A DNA stretch of 64,000 nt from Propionivibrio hellwigii. GTDB taxonomy: Bacteria; Pseudomonadota; Gammaproteobacteria; Burkholderiales; Rhodocyclaceae. Made by a program: the position numbers and the translations under genes. Below, piece after piece: positions 41,643 through 50,963 of this stretch (position 1 is its first letter; each line of letters begins with the position of its first letter). Below the pieces are notes generated by a model, which was not told the DNA's origin, ran no database searches, and was given only the letters and a program-made list of their open reading frames with translations. The stretch spans positions 1,302,001 through 1,366,000 of the forward strand of contig NZ_JBEUWX010000002.1 of the NCBI RefSeq assembly GCF_041770905.1, in the 5' to 3' direction.

Positions 41643-41884
41643 CGCCTGCCCCGAACCCCGCGTAAAACGGGCATCTCCGGAGACCCTGCCCGCCAGCCCA
41701 CTGTTTACGGGCATTTCCAGCTTACCTGCCCGCAAACGCCCTATTGACGCGGATTTCCGGCCGGCCAATTTAGCCAATCCTGCAAATCCAGCCAATTCAG
41801 CCAACCGGGCATCACGTCCAGAATACGCAGGCCGCAATGCCGCCGAGGAAAACGAGTAGTACCCTTCCCTGCCAACAGCCGACC
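41643..41884. repeat. Dispersed repeat locus E, right member of a long direct repeat
   Basis: Same order of units as locus D, starting CGCCTGCCCCGAACCCCGCG and ending GCCGACC. The first 65 bases differ from D at only a few positions; the last 100 are more diverged. Confidence 0.88.
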
Positions 41885-42034
41885 GCGGGACGAAGCGTCA
41901 CTTCGGCTGTCGGCACTTCGACAGTGCCTTGCGTTGCAGCGCTAGCCACGCAGGACAAAAGCATCGTCGGCTGAATTACCGCCGGCAGCCGCAGACCCAC
42001 TACAGCACCCACCACACCCCCGCCACAATATCCG

Positions 42035-42285
42035 TCACCACACCTCCCCTGAACCCCGCGTAAAACGGGCATTTCCAGCCTACCTATCCGCCAGCCCACT
42101 GTTTACGGGCGTTTCCAGCCTGCCTCCCCGCCAGCCCAGTATTTACGCGGGTTTCCGGCCACCTATGGCTGAAACGCCCATCCCACGCGGGCTTCCGTCC
42201 TGCCTGCCCGAAAACGCGCTATTGACGCGGGTTTCCAGCCACCCCTGGCTGAAACGCCCATTCCACGCGGGCTGGCGGCCGACGG
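42035..42285. repeat. Dispersed ~40-bp-period repeat, locus F
   Basis: At least five head-to-tail units with spacing of about 39 bp, for example CAGCCCACTGTTTACGGGCG, CAGCCCAGTATTTACGCGGG and CGCGCTATTGACGCGGGTTT. It lies 150 bp after locus E and ends about 200 bp before the leuS heptamer array. The stretch 41885-42034 between E and F holds no convincing gene. Confidence 0.88.
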
Positions 42286-42481
42286 TCTTTCCAGGCTTTG
42301 CGCCTGTTTCAGCGCGCGGTCGGTTTTCCGGCAGGCGTTCGCTGTATGCGGAGAGGCCGCCTTCCTCCCGCGCATCCACACGAGGGGCGTTCGACGCGCG
42401 GCCCAAGTCCGTGCGGTATCCCGGTTTCAATATCAGCCATCGCACCGCGCTTGAAGGCGCAGTCTGCGTCCGTGCGGCCAT

Positions 42482-42578
42482 CCGCCATCCGCCATCCGCC
42501 ATCCGCCATCCGCCTTCCGCCTTCCGCCATCCGCCATCCGCCTTCCGCCTTCCGCCTTCCGCCTTCCGCCTTCCGCCT
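42482..42578. repeat. Heptanucleotide tandem array CCGCCAT/CCGCCTT
   Basis: Thirteen perfect units in the order CCGCCAT x4, CCGCCTT x2, CCGCCAT x2, CCGCCTT x5, then a broken unit. The minus strand is GGCGG-rich. It abuts the leuS promoter. Confidence 0.97.
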
Positions 42579-42607
42579 GCAATTCGTGCCGGCCGAGCGC
42601 GTATAAT
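42578..42607 (+). promoter_or_regulatory. Candidate leuS promoter
   Basis: TGCAAT (42578-42583), 18 bases and a perfect TATAAT (42602-42607), directly after the heptamer array and about 130 bp before leuS. The -35 element is weak. Confidence 0.55.
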
Positions 42608-42738
42608 TCACGGGTTCGTTCAACCATGAGATTTCAGGTCTGCTTTCCGGCCTGTTTCTTGGGTTGTTTCCCGCCGTTTTAGCGATCCCGGCGATTCCAG
42701 CAATTCCCGTCTTTCCAGCCTTTTCAGCGATTTAAGCC

Positions 42739-45387
42739 ATGCAAGAAAAATATCAACCTCAAGACATCGAACTGGCAGCCCAGCAACTGTGGCAGAAAAC
42801 CGGCGCGGCGCGTGCGATCGAAGATACCGGCAAGCCGAAATATTATTGTCTGTCGATGTTCCCCTACCCTTCGGGCAAACTGCACATGGGGCACGTGCGC
42901 AATTACACGATCGGCGATGTGCTCTCGCGCTTCCACAAAATGCTTGGCTACAACGTCCTGCAACCGATGGGCTGGGACGCTTTTGGCATGCCGGCGGAAA
43001 ACGCCGCCATCCAGAACAACGTGCCGCCCGCGCAATGGACGTACGCCAATATCGATTACATGAAAGGGCAGCTCAACCGTCTGGGCTTCGCGCTCGACTG
43101 GGATCGTGAGCTGGCGACTTGCAAGCCTGATTACTACCGCTGGGAGCAATGGCTGTTTACCCGCCTGTTCGAGAAGGGGCTGATCTACAAGCGCTATGGC
43201 ACGGTGAATTGGGACCCGGTCGATCAGACTGTGCTGGCCAACGAGCAGGTCATCGATGGCCGCGGCTGGCGCTCCGGAGCGCTGATTGAGAAGCGCGAAA
43301 TTCCCATGTATTACATGAAGATCACCGCCTACGCCGAAGAACTGCTGGCCGATCTGGACAAGCTGCCCGGCTGGCCGGAACAGGTCAAGCTGATGCAGAA
43401 GAACTGGATCGGCAAGAGCGAGGGCGTGCGTTTTGCCTTCCCTTACGTGCTAGATGGCAAGCCGGAAAGGCTGTGGGTGTTCACCACGCGCGCAGATACG
43501 ATCATGGGCGTCACTTTTGTCGCCGTGGCCGCCGAACACCCGCTGGCGGCCTACGCTGCGCGCAATAATCCGGCGCTTGCCGCCTTCATTGAGGAATGCA
43601 AGCAGGGCGGCGTCGCCGAGGCCGATTTGGCGGCGATGGAAAAGAAAGGGATGCCGACGGGCATCTTTGTCGATCACCCGCTAACGGGCCAAAAAGTCGA
43701 AGTCTGGGTCGGCAACTACGTGCTGATGGGCTATGGCGACGGCGCAGTCATGGCCGTGCCGGCGCACGATGAACGCGATTTCGCGTTCGCCAAAAAATAC
43801 GGCCTGGCCATCACACAGGTCATCGGTGAAAAGGATGGGACGCAGGACAAAGTCTTTTCGGACGAACACTGGGAAGACTGGTACGCCAGCAAAAACGGCT
43901 TCTGCGTCAATTCGGGCAAGTACGACGGTCTTGGCTATAAAGCCGCCGTCGATGCCATCGCTGCCGACCTGGTCGCCAAAGGGCTGGGCGAGAAGAAAGT
44001 GCAATTCCGCCTGCGCGACTGGGGCATCTCGCGTCAGCGCTACTGGGGCTGCCCGATTCCGGTCATCCACTGCGAAACCTGCGGCGACGTTCCCGTACCC
44101 GATGATCAGCTGCCGGTGGTGTTGCCGGAAAACGTTGCCGTCACCGGGGCAGGCAGTCCGCTCGCCAGAATGGCGGAATTTTATGAAACGACGTGTCCCA
44201 AATGCGGGCAAGCCGCCAGACGCGAAACCGATACGATGGATACTTTCGTCGAATCCTCGTGGTACTTCCTGCGCTACTGCTGCCCGGACAACGACCGGGC
44301 CATGGTGGACGAGCGCGTCGCCTACTGGTGCAAAGGCGGCATCGATCAATATATCGGCGGCATCGAACATGCCATTTTGCATCTGCTGTATGCGCGCTTC
44401 TGGACCAAGCTGATGCGCGACGCCGGACTGTTCAAGGGCGAGCGAATCGACGAGCCGTTCGCCAATCTGCTGACGCAAGGCATGGTTGTCGCGCCCACCT
44501 TTTTCCGCGAAGGCGCGGACGGCAAGGCCGTCTGGATCAACCCCGCCGATGTCGAGCTGCAATGCGACGAACGCGGCCGCCCGGTGAGCGCCACGCTGGC
44601 TGCCGACGGTCAGCCGGTACAGATCGGCGGCATCGAAAAGATGTCGAAGTCAAAGAATAACGGCGTCGACCCGCAGGCGTTGATCGACCGCTACGGCGCC
44701 GATACGGCGCGCCTGTTCATCATGTTCGCTTCACCGCCCGATCAGTCGCTCGAATGGTCGGATGCCGGCGTCGAAGGCGCGTACCGCTTCTTGCGGCGCT
44801 TGTGGCGGCTGGTGTTCGAGCATATCGAAAATAATGGCCCGGCAGCCGCCTATACATCGGCTACCAGCGGACAACTGAGCGCCAAACTGCGCGATTTTCG
44901 CCGCCAGCTTCACCAGACGATCGGCAAGGTGGCCGATGATTATGGCCGGCGCAAGCAGTTCAATACGGCCATTGCCGCCGTCATGGAACTCCTCAACGCT
45001 TATGGCCGCATCAACGGGAATAATGATGGCGACCCGGCAATGGTTCGCGCCGTTCGCCAGGAGGCGCTGGAAACCGTAACCCTGTTGCTTTATCCCATCG
45101 TGCCGCATATCTGCGAGGCGCTTTACGCGGAACTGAGGCCGGGGCAAACCGCCGGCGTGCAAATGTTTCCGCAAGCCGACGAAAGCGCACTGGCGCGCGA
45201 GGAAATCGAGCTGGTTCTACAGGTCAACGGCAAACATCGCGGTGCGATCCGCGTGCCGGTCTCGGCTGACAAGGCGACGATCGAAGCCGCTGCACTGGCC
45301 AACGAAGGTGCACAGCGCCATCTCGAAGGCAGAACGCCCAAAAAGGTCATCATCGTGCCTGGCCGGCTCGTCAACCTCGTCGTATAG
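42739..45387 (+). CDS. leuS: Leucine--tRNA ligase
   Basis: Class I aminoacyl-tRNA synthetase, 882 residues. The HIGH-type motif is in YPSGKLHMGHVRNY (about residue 42) and KMSKSKNNGVDP is the KMSKS motif. Between them lie the CP1 editing domain (about 220-420, with the conserved GVTFVAVAAEHPL and AVPAHDERD) and a zinc-type CxxC (CETCGDV and CPKCGQA). The C-terminal anticodon-binding domain ends VIIVPGRLVNLVV. First gene of leuS-lptE-holA, the usual betaproteobacterial order. Confidence 0.98.
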   Translation: MQEKYQPQDIELAAQQLWQKTGAARAIEDTGKPKYYCLSMFPYPSGKLHMGHVRNYTIGDVLSRFHKMLGYNVLQPMGWDAFGMPAENAAIQNNVPPAQWTYANIDYMKGQLNRLGFALDWDRELATCKPDYYRWEQWLFTRLFEKGLIYKRYGTVNWDPVDQTVLANEQVIDGRGWRSGALIEKREIPMYYMKITAYAEELLADLDKLPGWPEQVKLMQKNWIGKSEGVRFAFPYVLDGKPERLWVFTTRADTIMGVTFVAVAAEHPLAAYAARNNPALAAFIEECKQGGVAEADLAAMEKKGMPTGIFVDHPLTGQKVEVWVGNYVLMGYGDGAVMAVPAHDERDFAFAKKYGLAITQVIGEKDGTQDKVFSDEHWEDWYASKNGFCVNSGKYDGLGYKAAVDAIAADLVAKGLGEKKVQFRLRDWGISRQRYWGCPIPVIHCETCGDVPVPDDQLPVVLPENVAVTGAGSPLARMAEFYETTCPKCGQAARRETDTMDTFVESSWYFLRYCCPDNDRAMVDERVAYWCKGGIDQYIGGIEHAILHLLYARFWTKLMRDAGLFKGERIDEPFANLLTQGMVVAPTFFREGADGKAVWINPADVELQCDERGRPVSATLAADGQPVQIGGIEKMSKSKNNGVDPQALIDRYGADTARLFIMFASPPDQSLEWSDAGVEGAYRFLRRLWRLVFEHIENNGPAAAYTSATSGQLSAKLRDFRRQLHQTIGKVADDYGRRKQFNTAIAAVMELLNAYGRINGNNDGDPAMVRAVRQEALETVTLLLYPIVPHICEALYAELRPGQTAGVQMFPQADESALAREEIELVLQVNGKHRGAIRVPVSADKATIEAAALANEGAQRHLEGRTPKKVIIVPGRLVNLVV

Positions 45388-45421
45388 CGCTGGCCTATTT
45401 ATGCTCCTGGAAGGATTCGCC

Positions 45422-46024
45422 GTGCATTCCGTTTTCCATGCCATTCATCTTTTATTGCGCGTTCCCGCACGTTTTTTCCTCCCCGTGCTGGCGGCCGTAT
45501 TGCTCGCCGCATGCGGCTTCCAGCTGCGCGGCGCCTATACGCTGCCCTACGAGAGCCTGTACATCGCCGTCCCCGATTATTCGGTCATCGGCGCGGGACT
45601 CAAGCGCGCCATCCGCAACACCTCAACGCGCATCGCGGAATCGGCCGAGGACGCCCAGGCAAGCTTCCAGCCTGCCGGCGAGTCGCGTACATCAACCATC
45701 CTGGCGCTTTCCAGCGCGGGCCGCGTCCGCCAAAAACGGCTGGTTTATCTTTATAACTACCGCGTTGTCGATCGCAAGGGTCGTGATTTGGTGCTCCCCG
45801 TCAGCGTCGAACTGTTCCGCGACATCACCTACGCCGATTCCGACGTGCTGGCCAAGAAGCAGGAAGAAGAACTGCTCTGGCAGGATATGGAAAACGACCT
45901 CGTACAACAGGTCATGCGCCGTCTGTCAATGACCCGGCCAGACTGGCCGGAAGATCATGCCGACGGCCGCGCCGGCGATACGAACAGCATCGATCAGGCC
46001 CGCGCCACCGGGAATAGCGGATAA
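45422..46024 (+). CDS. lptE: LPS-assembly lipoprotein LptE
   Basis: Outer-membrane lipoprotein that plugs the LptD pore for lipopolysaccharide export. The signal peptide ends in the lipobox LLAACG, followed by FQLRGAYTLPYESLYI, the family start. The fold continues with VVDRKGRDLVLPVSVELFRDITY. GTG at 45422 has AAGGA at ideal distance; an ATG at 45401 in the same frame lacks a ribosome site. The C-terminal 20 residues are a variable polar tail. holA starts 6 bp later. Confidence 0.9.
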   Translation: MHSVFHAIHLLLRVPARFFLPVLAAVLLAACGFQLRGAYTLPYESLYIAVPDYSVIGAGLKRAIRNTSTRIAESAEDAQASFQPAGESRTSTILALSSAGRVRQKRLVYLYNYRVVDRKGRDLVLPVSVELFRDITYADSDVLAKKQEEELLWQDMENDLVQQVMRRLSMTRPDWPEDHADGRAGDTNSIDQARATGNSG

Positions 46025-46030
46025 GCTGCG

Positions 46031-47035
46031 ATGCAGTTACGCGGCGAGCAATTGGCGGAGCATCTCAAACGAGGGTTGCAGCCCGTTTACGTCGTTTATG
46101 GCGATGAGCCTTTGCTCGTCATCGAAGCCACTGATGCCATCCGCACCGCCGCGCGGCGTCAAGGCTTCGACGAACGCGAAGTATTGACGGCAATGGCCGG
46201 TTTCGACTGGAGCGAACTGCAACGCGCCGCGGGGAATCTTTCCCTGTTTGGCGGCCGGACGCTGGTCGATCTGCGTATCCCGACGGGCAAACCCGGACGC
46301 GAAGGCGCCGTCGCACTCCAGCGTTACTGCGCCCGGCCCAGCCCCGATACGCTCCTGCTGGTAACGCTGCCAGGCCTTGACTGGACAGAAGAGAAAGCAG
46401 CCTGGCTCAGAACGCTTGCCGATGCCGGCGCCGCCGTGAAACTGACGCCGCCCGGCCTGACTGAGCTGCCGGGATGGATTGCCCGGCGGCTGCAACAACA
46501 GGGGCAAAGTGCAGCACGCGACGGTCTGCGCTTTATCGCCGAGCACGTCGAGGGCAATCTGCTGGCCGCCCATCAGGAAATTCTCAAGCTTGCCCTGCTC
46601 TATCCCCCCGGCGCACTTTCCCTGGCACAAATCCACGAAGCCGTGCTCAATGTTGCCCGTTATGATCTCGATGCGCTGCGCGAAGCGCTGCTCGCCGGCA
46701 ACGTGGCGCGCTTGACGCGCACGCTGGATGGTCTGCGTCAGGAAGGGGAAGCGCCGCCGCTGGTACTCTGGGCAATGACCGAGGAAATTCGGGCGCTGGC
46801 GCAGGTCAGTCGCGGGCTCCAGAACAGGCGTCCGCTGGAAACGCTGCTCAAGGAAGCGCGTATTTGGGGGGCGCGTCAGACTTTGTTTCGCAAGGCGCTG
46901 CAACGCCTCGAAGCAGGGGCGGCAGACACGCTGCTGGCGGAAGCGGCGCGAATCGACGGTTTGATCAAGGGTATTGGCGCCGGCGATCCGTGGGACGAAT
47001 TCCTACGCCTCGGACTACCGCTCTGCGCAACCTAA
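46031..47035 (+). CDS. holA: DNA polymerase III subunit delta
   Basis: Clamp-loader subunit that opens the beta sliding clamp. The N-terminal P-loop-like domain begins LKRGLQPVYVVYGDEPLLVIEA, the family signature. The conserved LVDLRIPTGKPG and the C-terminal collar domain (AVLNVARYDLDALREALL, LWAMTEEIRALAQV) follow. Length 334 is normal. It overlaps nothing and ends the leuS operon. Confidence 0.95.
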   Translation: MQLRGEQLAEHLKRGLQPVYVVYGDEPLLVIEATDAIRTAARRQGFDEREVLTAMAGFDWSELQRAAGNLSLFGGRTLVDLRIPTGKPGREGAVALQRYCARPSPDTLLLVTLPGLDWTEEKAAWLRTLADAGAAVKLTPPGLTELPGWIARRLQQQGQSAARDGLRFIAEHVEGNLLAAHQEILKLALLYPPGALSLAQIHEAVLNVARYDLDALREALLAGNVARLTRTLDGLRQEGEAPPLVLWAMTEEIRALAQVSRGLQNRRPLETLLKEARIWGARQTLFRKALQRLEAGAADTLLAEAARIDGLIKGIGAGDPWDEFLRLGLPLCAT

Positions 47036-47076
47036 GCCAGATCGATGGCGATGCCGGGGCACCAACCAACTGCCGC

Positions 47077-47328
47077 TCACTGGTCGTCGTTGTCACTGCC
47101 CTGCGTCGGCTCGGCATCTGGCGCCAGATGCTCCCACAGACAATTGTGCTCGCCCGTGCCCTCATTGTTTAATCCCCGGCGGCACGCGCATTTAACCAGG
47201 CATTCGCCTTCCGCACATTCATCAATGACGACGAGGCGCAATTCAGGATCCACCTTGCGCAGGCCATCCCAATAGCTGCATGTCGCACAGATTTTAAGCT
47301 CAGCCGGAATAATTAATTTTTCAGCCAT
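47077..47328 (-). CDS. Small cysteine-rich protein of unknown function
   Basis: 83 residues with seven cysteines (CATC near 14-17, C38, C43, CAC near 47-49, C63) and an acidic tail. The pattern suggests a metal or iron-sulfur site. No family is recognised. It is on the opposite strand between holA and proA. The ribosome site before the ATG at 47328 is weak. Confidence 0.6.
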   Translation of the reverse strand: MAEKLIIPAELKICATCSYWDGLRKVDPELRLVVIDECAEGECLVKCACRRGLNNEGTGEHNCLWEHLAPDAEPTQGSDNDDQ

Positions 47329-47549
47329 GGTTTTTCATTAGGACTTATTTTCTCCCCTACTCGGAGTAGTATTTTTTCTATTGGTTCCATGAATTTTGCA
47401 AAGCGTCCGCTATATCAGCCCGGTGCTAAAAAACAGTCGTCATACCGCGCGGCTTCGCTATTCGCTCTGCCCGATTTCGGATCGATGCCTTATGAAAAAA
47501 TTCATTTCACCGACGATATAATCAAACCATAGAAAAATTGCAGGAAAAA

Positions 47550-48827
47550 GTGAAAAACATGGACATCGAGAAAAATATTGAAGGCTACGTGCGCCACCTT
47601 GGACAACAGGCGCGCAGGGCGGCACGCCAGATGGCAAATACCGATAGCAACACCAAAAATCAGGCACTGCGCCACATCGCCGACAATATCCGCAGCCAGG
47701 CACTGGCCATTCTCGAAGCCAACCGCCGTGATTTGGCGGCCGCCGCGGCAAATGGGCTAGCGCCTGCCATGATCGATCGGCTGACGATGACCGAAAAAAG
47801 CATTCAGCAAATGGCAACAGGCATCGACCAGATTGCCGAGCTGGCCGACCCGATTGGAGAAATCCAGGAACTTCGCCGCCGACCGAGCGGCATTCAGGTC
47901 GGTCGCATGCGCGTACCGCTGGGCGTCGTCGGCATCATTTACGAGGCGCGCCCCAATGTGACCGCCGACGCTGCCGCCTTATGCATGAAAACCGGCAATG
48001 CCGCCATTCTGCGCGGGGGGTCGGAAGCCATCGACAGTAACCGCACCCTTGCCGGATTGATTGCGAAAGGCCTGGCAGCGGCAGGCCTGCCGGCGACGGC
48101 CATCCAGCTCGTCGAAACGACTGACCGCGCTGCGGTCGGACATTTGATCACAATGCGCGAATACATTGATGTCATCGTACCGCGTGGCGGCAAAGGCCTG
48201 ATTACGCGCCTGCTCAACGAAGCGCGCATACCGATGATCCAGCATCTGGACGGCAATTGCCATGTGTATCTCGACGACGAGGCCGATGCCGCCATGGCCG
48301 TCAAGATCGTCGAAAACGCCAAAACGCAGCGTTACGGGACCTGCAATACGGCAGAATCCCTGCTCGTCGCGCGCTCACGCGCCGCGGATCTGCTCCCGGC
48401 CGTCGCGGCGATGCTGCTTGACAACGGCGTCGAGATTCGCGGCTGCGCAGAGACACGGGCGATTGTCAAGGAAGCGCTGCCGGCCAGCGAAGAGGACTAC
48501 GCCACGGAGTTTCTGGCCCCCATCATCGCAGTCAAAGTCGTAGCCGGCCTGGACGAGGCCATCGAGCACATCAACCGTTATAGCTCGCACCATACTGAAA
48601 GCATCGTGACCGGAAACTATGACAAAGCGCTGCGTTTTTTACGCGAAGTCGACTCTTCTTCGGTCATGGTCAATGCCTCAACGCGCTTCGCCGATGGTTT
48701 TGAATACGGACTGGGCGCAGAAATCGGCATTTCGACGGATAAGATCCATGCGCGCGGCCCCGTCGGGCTGGAAGGATTGACCAGCCAGAAATGGATCGTG
48801 CTCGGCACCGGCCAGATTCGCAGCTAG
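47550..48827 (+). CDS. proA: Gamma-glutamyl phosphate reductase
   Basis: NADPH-dependent second enzyme of proline synthesis, aldehyde-dehydrogenase fold. The catalytic cysteine is in QRYGTCNTAESLL, with VPLGVVGIIYEARPNVT, HLDGNCHVYLD and FADGFEYGLGAEIGIST as family signatures. About 425 residues. The GTG at 47550 sits four bases after AGGA; the ATG at 47559 is the alternative. Its pathway partner proB is 30 kb away, so the two are not one operon. Confidence 0.96.
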   Translation: MKNMDIEKNIEGYVRHLGQQARRAARQMANTDSNTKNQALRHIADNIRSQALAILEANRRDLAAAAANGLAPAMIDRLTMTEKSIQQMATGIDQIAELADPIGEIQELRRRPSGIQVGRMRVPLGVVGIIYEARPNVTADAAALCMKTGNAAILRGGSEAIDSNRTLAGLIAKGLAAAGLPATAIQLVETTDRAAVGHLITMREYIDVIVPRGGKGLITRLLNEARIPMIQHLDGNCHVYLDDEADAAMAVKIVENAKTQRYGTCNTAESLLVARSRAADLLPAVAAMLLDNGVEIRGCAETRAIVKEALPASEEDYATEFLAPIIAVKVVAGLDEAIEHINRYSSHHTESIVTGNYDKALRFLREVDSSSVMVNASTRFADGFEYGLGAEIGISTDKIHARGPVGLEGLTSQKWIVLGTGQIRS

Positions 48828-48843
48828 GCAAAGCACAAGCCAG

Positions 48844-49326
48844 ATGGACTATCAAGCTGTTATCGCCGCACCGAGCTTTTGCATAGGCGTCCGCTGTAAC
48901 GAAAGCGAAATGCTGGGCGTACATTATCTTGCCCCCTGCCCGGAAATCGCGCCGCAAAATGCACTGGCGACAGAGGCAGTACGGCAGTTGTACGCGTATT
49001 TGGCCGATCCGGATTTTGTGTTCAACCTGCCGCTACACCTTTCCGGCACGCATTTTCAGCGCCGCGTCTGGCAAGAAATCGCCAGAATCCCCTGCCATCA
49101 GACCCGTTCCTACGGCGAACTGGCCAAAATATTGCGCAGCGCGCCACGCGCCGTCGGGCAAGCATGCGGCGCCAATCCTTTTCCGCTTATCGTGCCTTGC
49201 CACCGGGTCATTGCTGCCAATGGCGGACTCGGCGGCTTTGCCCGTCAGAATGGCGGGTTTCTGCTTGACATCAAACGCTGGCTACTGACTCATGAAGGCT
49301 TCCGCCTCACTCTCGCCGTATCCTGA
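48844..49326 (+). CDS. ogt: Methylated-DNA--protein-cysteine methyltransferase
   Basis: Suicide repair protein that takes methyl groups from O6-methylguanine. The active-site motif PCHRV is preceded by GANPFPLIV, and the helix-turn-helix region reads TRSYGELAKILRSAPRAVGQAC with the arginine finger. The 160-residue length suits Ogt rather than Ada. Its 3' end overlaps the xerD start by 35 bp. Confidence 0.93.
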   Translation: MDYQAVIAAPSFCIGVRCNESEMLGVHYLAPCPEIAPQNALATEAVRQLYAYLADPDFVFNLPLHLSGTHFQRRVWQEIARIPCHQTRSYGELAKILRSAPRAVGQACGANPFPLIVPCHRVIAANGGLGGFARQNGGFLLDIKRWLLTHEGFRLTLAVS

Positions 49327-50221
49327 AGATCTCGCAGTTATCGACGATTTTTGCGATGCACTCTGGCTCAGCGACGGCCTGGCAAAAAACTCACTCGCCA
49401 GCTATCGTAGCGACCTGATTCTCTATGCGGACTGGCTGAAGCATAACGGTTATTACGCCGGTGTGCTCGAACAGGCCGGGGAAACAACACTGATCAGCTT
49501 TATCGCCCAGATTGCAGCCTCTCATAAGGCATCCTCCCAGGCCCGCATGATGGCAACATTGCGACGCTTTTATCGACATCTGTTAAGCAACGGGCGAATT
49601 ACCGAGGATCCGACGCTGAAGTTAGCCGCACCTGCCAAAATTTCACGCCTACCGAAACTGATTTCCGAAAAGCAGGTGGAACTTTTGCTCGCTGCGCCTC
49701 CTGCCGATACGCCACTCGGACAACGAGACCGGGCAATGCTCGAAACACTCTATGCAACCGGCCTGCGTGTTTCCGAACTCGTAGCGCTTAAATTGCATGA
49801 GATTAGCCTGAATGACGGGGTTGTGCGTATCTTCGGGAAGGGAAGCAGAGAGCGGCTGGCGCCGCTCGGCGAAAAGGCCATCGACCAGATCGACGATTAT
49901 CTCGCTGAAGCGCGTCAGCATTTGCTAGGAGAACGGCAAAGCGATGATCTATTTGTCACGGCGCGTGGTAGCGCCATGACGCGCCAGGCATTTTGGCAAC
50001 TCATCAAGCGCTACGCGGTTATAGCAGGCATCGATGCAAAAAAACTTTCGCCGCATGTCTTGCGCCATGCATTTGCAACCCACCTGCTCAACCACGGCGC
50101 TGATCTGCGCGCCGTGCAGCTACTGCTGGGACATGCCGATATTTCAACTACGCAGATTTACACGCACGTTGCCCACGAACGTCTGAAAACCCTGCACAGC
50201 CAGCACCACCCGCGCGGTTAA
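49292..50221 (+). CDS. xerD: Site-specific tyrosine recombinase XerD
   Basis: With XerC resolves chromosome dimers at dif. The N-terminal SAM-like core-binding domain has DALWLSDGLAKNSLASYRSDL. The catalytic residues are in order: R in ATGLRVSEL, K in GKGSRER, HxxR in HVLRHAFATHLL, H in LLGHADISTTQIY and the nucleophilic Y in that same stretch. 309 residues. The ATG overlaps ogt. No sign that it is a phage integrase: it carries the XerD-type end HERLKTLHSQHHPRG. Confidence 0.93.
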   Translation: MKASASLSPYPEDLAVIDDFCDALWLSDGLAKNSLASYRSDLILYADWLKHNGYYAGVLEQAGETTLISFIAQIAASHKASSQARMMATLRRFYRHLLSNGRITEDPTLKLAAPAKISRLPKLISEKQVELLLAAPPADTPLGQRDRAMLETLYATGLRVSELVALKLHEISLNDGVVRIFGKGSRERLAPLGEKAIDQIDDYLAEARQHLLGERQSDDLFVTARGSAMTRQAFWQLIKRYAVIAGIDAKKLSPHVLRHAFATHLLNHGADLRAVQLLLGHADISTTQIYTHVAHERLKTLHSQHHPRG

Positions 50222-50237
50222 TTCGCCTTGCCCCGGC

Positions 50238-50375
50238 AAGGGCATCGCTGGAGCCCGCGTAAACAGGGCGTTTCCGGGCAGATGCACCTGAAACCCGCGT
50301 GGATAAAGGGGTTCCGGACACCCCCTTCTGAGATGCCCTGTTTATAAAGGTTTCAGGGCGCCTCTCTGAATGGCC
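50238..50375. repeat. Dispersed ~40-bp-period repeat, locus G
   Basis: Starts with 39 bases identical to locus A (50241-50279), then ACCCGCGTGGATAAAGG, then an inverted GCCCTGTTTATAAAGG. It lies after xerD. The following 130 bp to the fur stop hold nothing recognised. Confidence 0.88.
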
Positions 50376-50506
50376 GAAATACGCGTGCTGGCGAGTAGAC
50401 GTTTGACAGTGCGCGCAGCAACTTTCAGCCGCTCTGCGCCGTCTGCAAGAACTCCGATTTATTCGCTGGAGCTTGGAGATAATATTCGGGACGGCAGGCC
50501 GGCGCG

Positions 50507-50953
50507 TTAGCGCTGTTCCTGATCTTTGCGCCGCGTGCAGGTTTCGTCCAGGCAATCAACGTATAAATTCAGGGAATGTTCTTGAATGGTAAAGCCGCGT
50601 TCCTTAGCAATTTTCTGCTGGCGGCGCTCAATACTTTCATCGTAGAACTCTTCGACGTGACCACATTTGGCACAGACCAGATGGTCATGGTGCTGGCGAC
50701 CTTTCAGTTCATACACTGATTTTTCTGACTCGAACTGCTGGCGCTCCAGCAAACCAACTTCAACAAATTGGGTCAGCACCCGATAAACCGTCGCAAGGCC
50801 AATACCGCTATTTTCCTGCGAAAGAATACGAAAAACGTCATCGGCGCCCATGTGTCGCTGTTGCGAATTCTGAAAAATCTCCAGAATCCGAGCACGTTGT
50901 GTGGTCGCTTTCAAGCCAAGCGATTTGATGATTTTCAGATTTTCGCTCTTCAT
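50507..50953 (-). CDS. fur: Ferric uptake regulator
   Basis: Iron-responsive repressor. The DNA-binding winged helix covers the first 85 residues (LKATTQRARILEIF, GIGLATVYRVLTQF). The metal-site stretch HHDHLVCAKCGHVEEFYDE and the tail CLDETC give the usual His/Cys/acidic ligands. 148 residues from the ATG at 50953 (MKSENLKIIKSLGLKAT is the family start); the extra upstream codons are rejected. It follows the pseudouridine synthase gene by 10 bp. A matching box is seen before tonB. Confidence 0.96.
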   Translation of the reverse strand: MKSENLKIIKSLGLKATTQRARILEIFQNSQQRHMGADDVFRILSQENSGIGLATVYRVLTQFVEVGLLERQQFESEKSVYELKGRQHHDHLVCAKCGHVEEFYDESIERRQQKIAKERGFTIQEHSLNLYVDCLDETCTRRKDQEQR

Positions 50954-50963
50954 TCCACCCTCG

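Noticed and set aside
41812..42099. Minus-strand frame ending in a hydrophobic stretch, with a possible 50-residue small membrane protein (start 41964)
   Set aside because: It runs through repeat locus E, the equivalent part of locus D is broken, and no ribosome site is clear; not strong enough to call.
49292..50221. Tyrosine recombinase as a sign of an integrated element
   Set aside because: Its sequence and size are those of housekeeping XerD, and no attachment site or phage gene is near.
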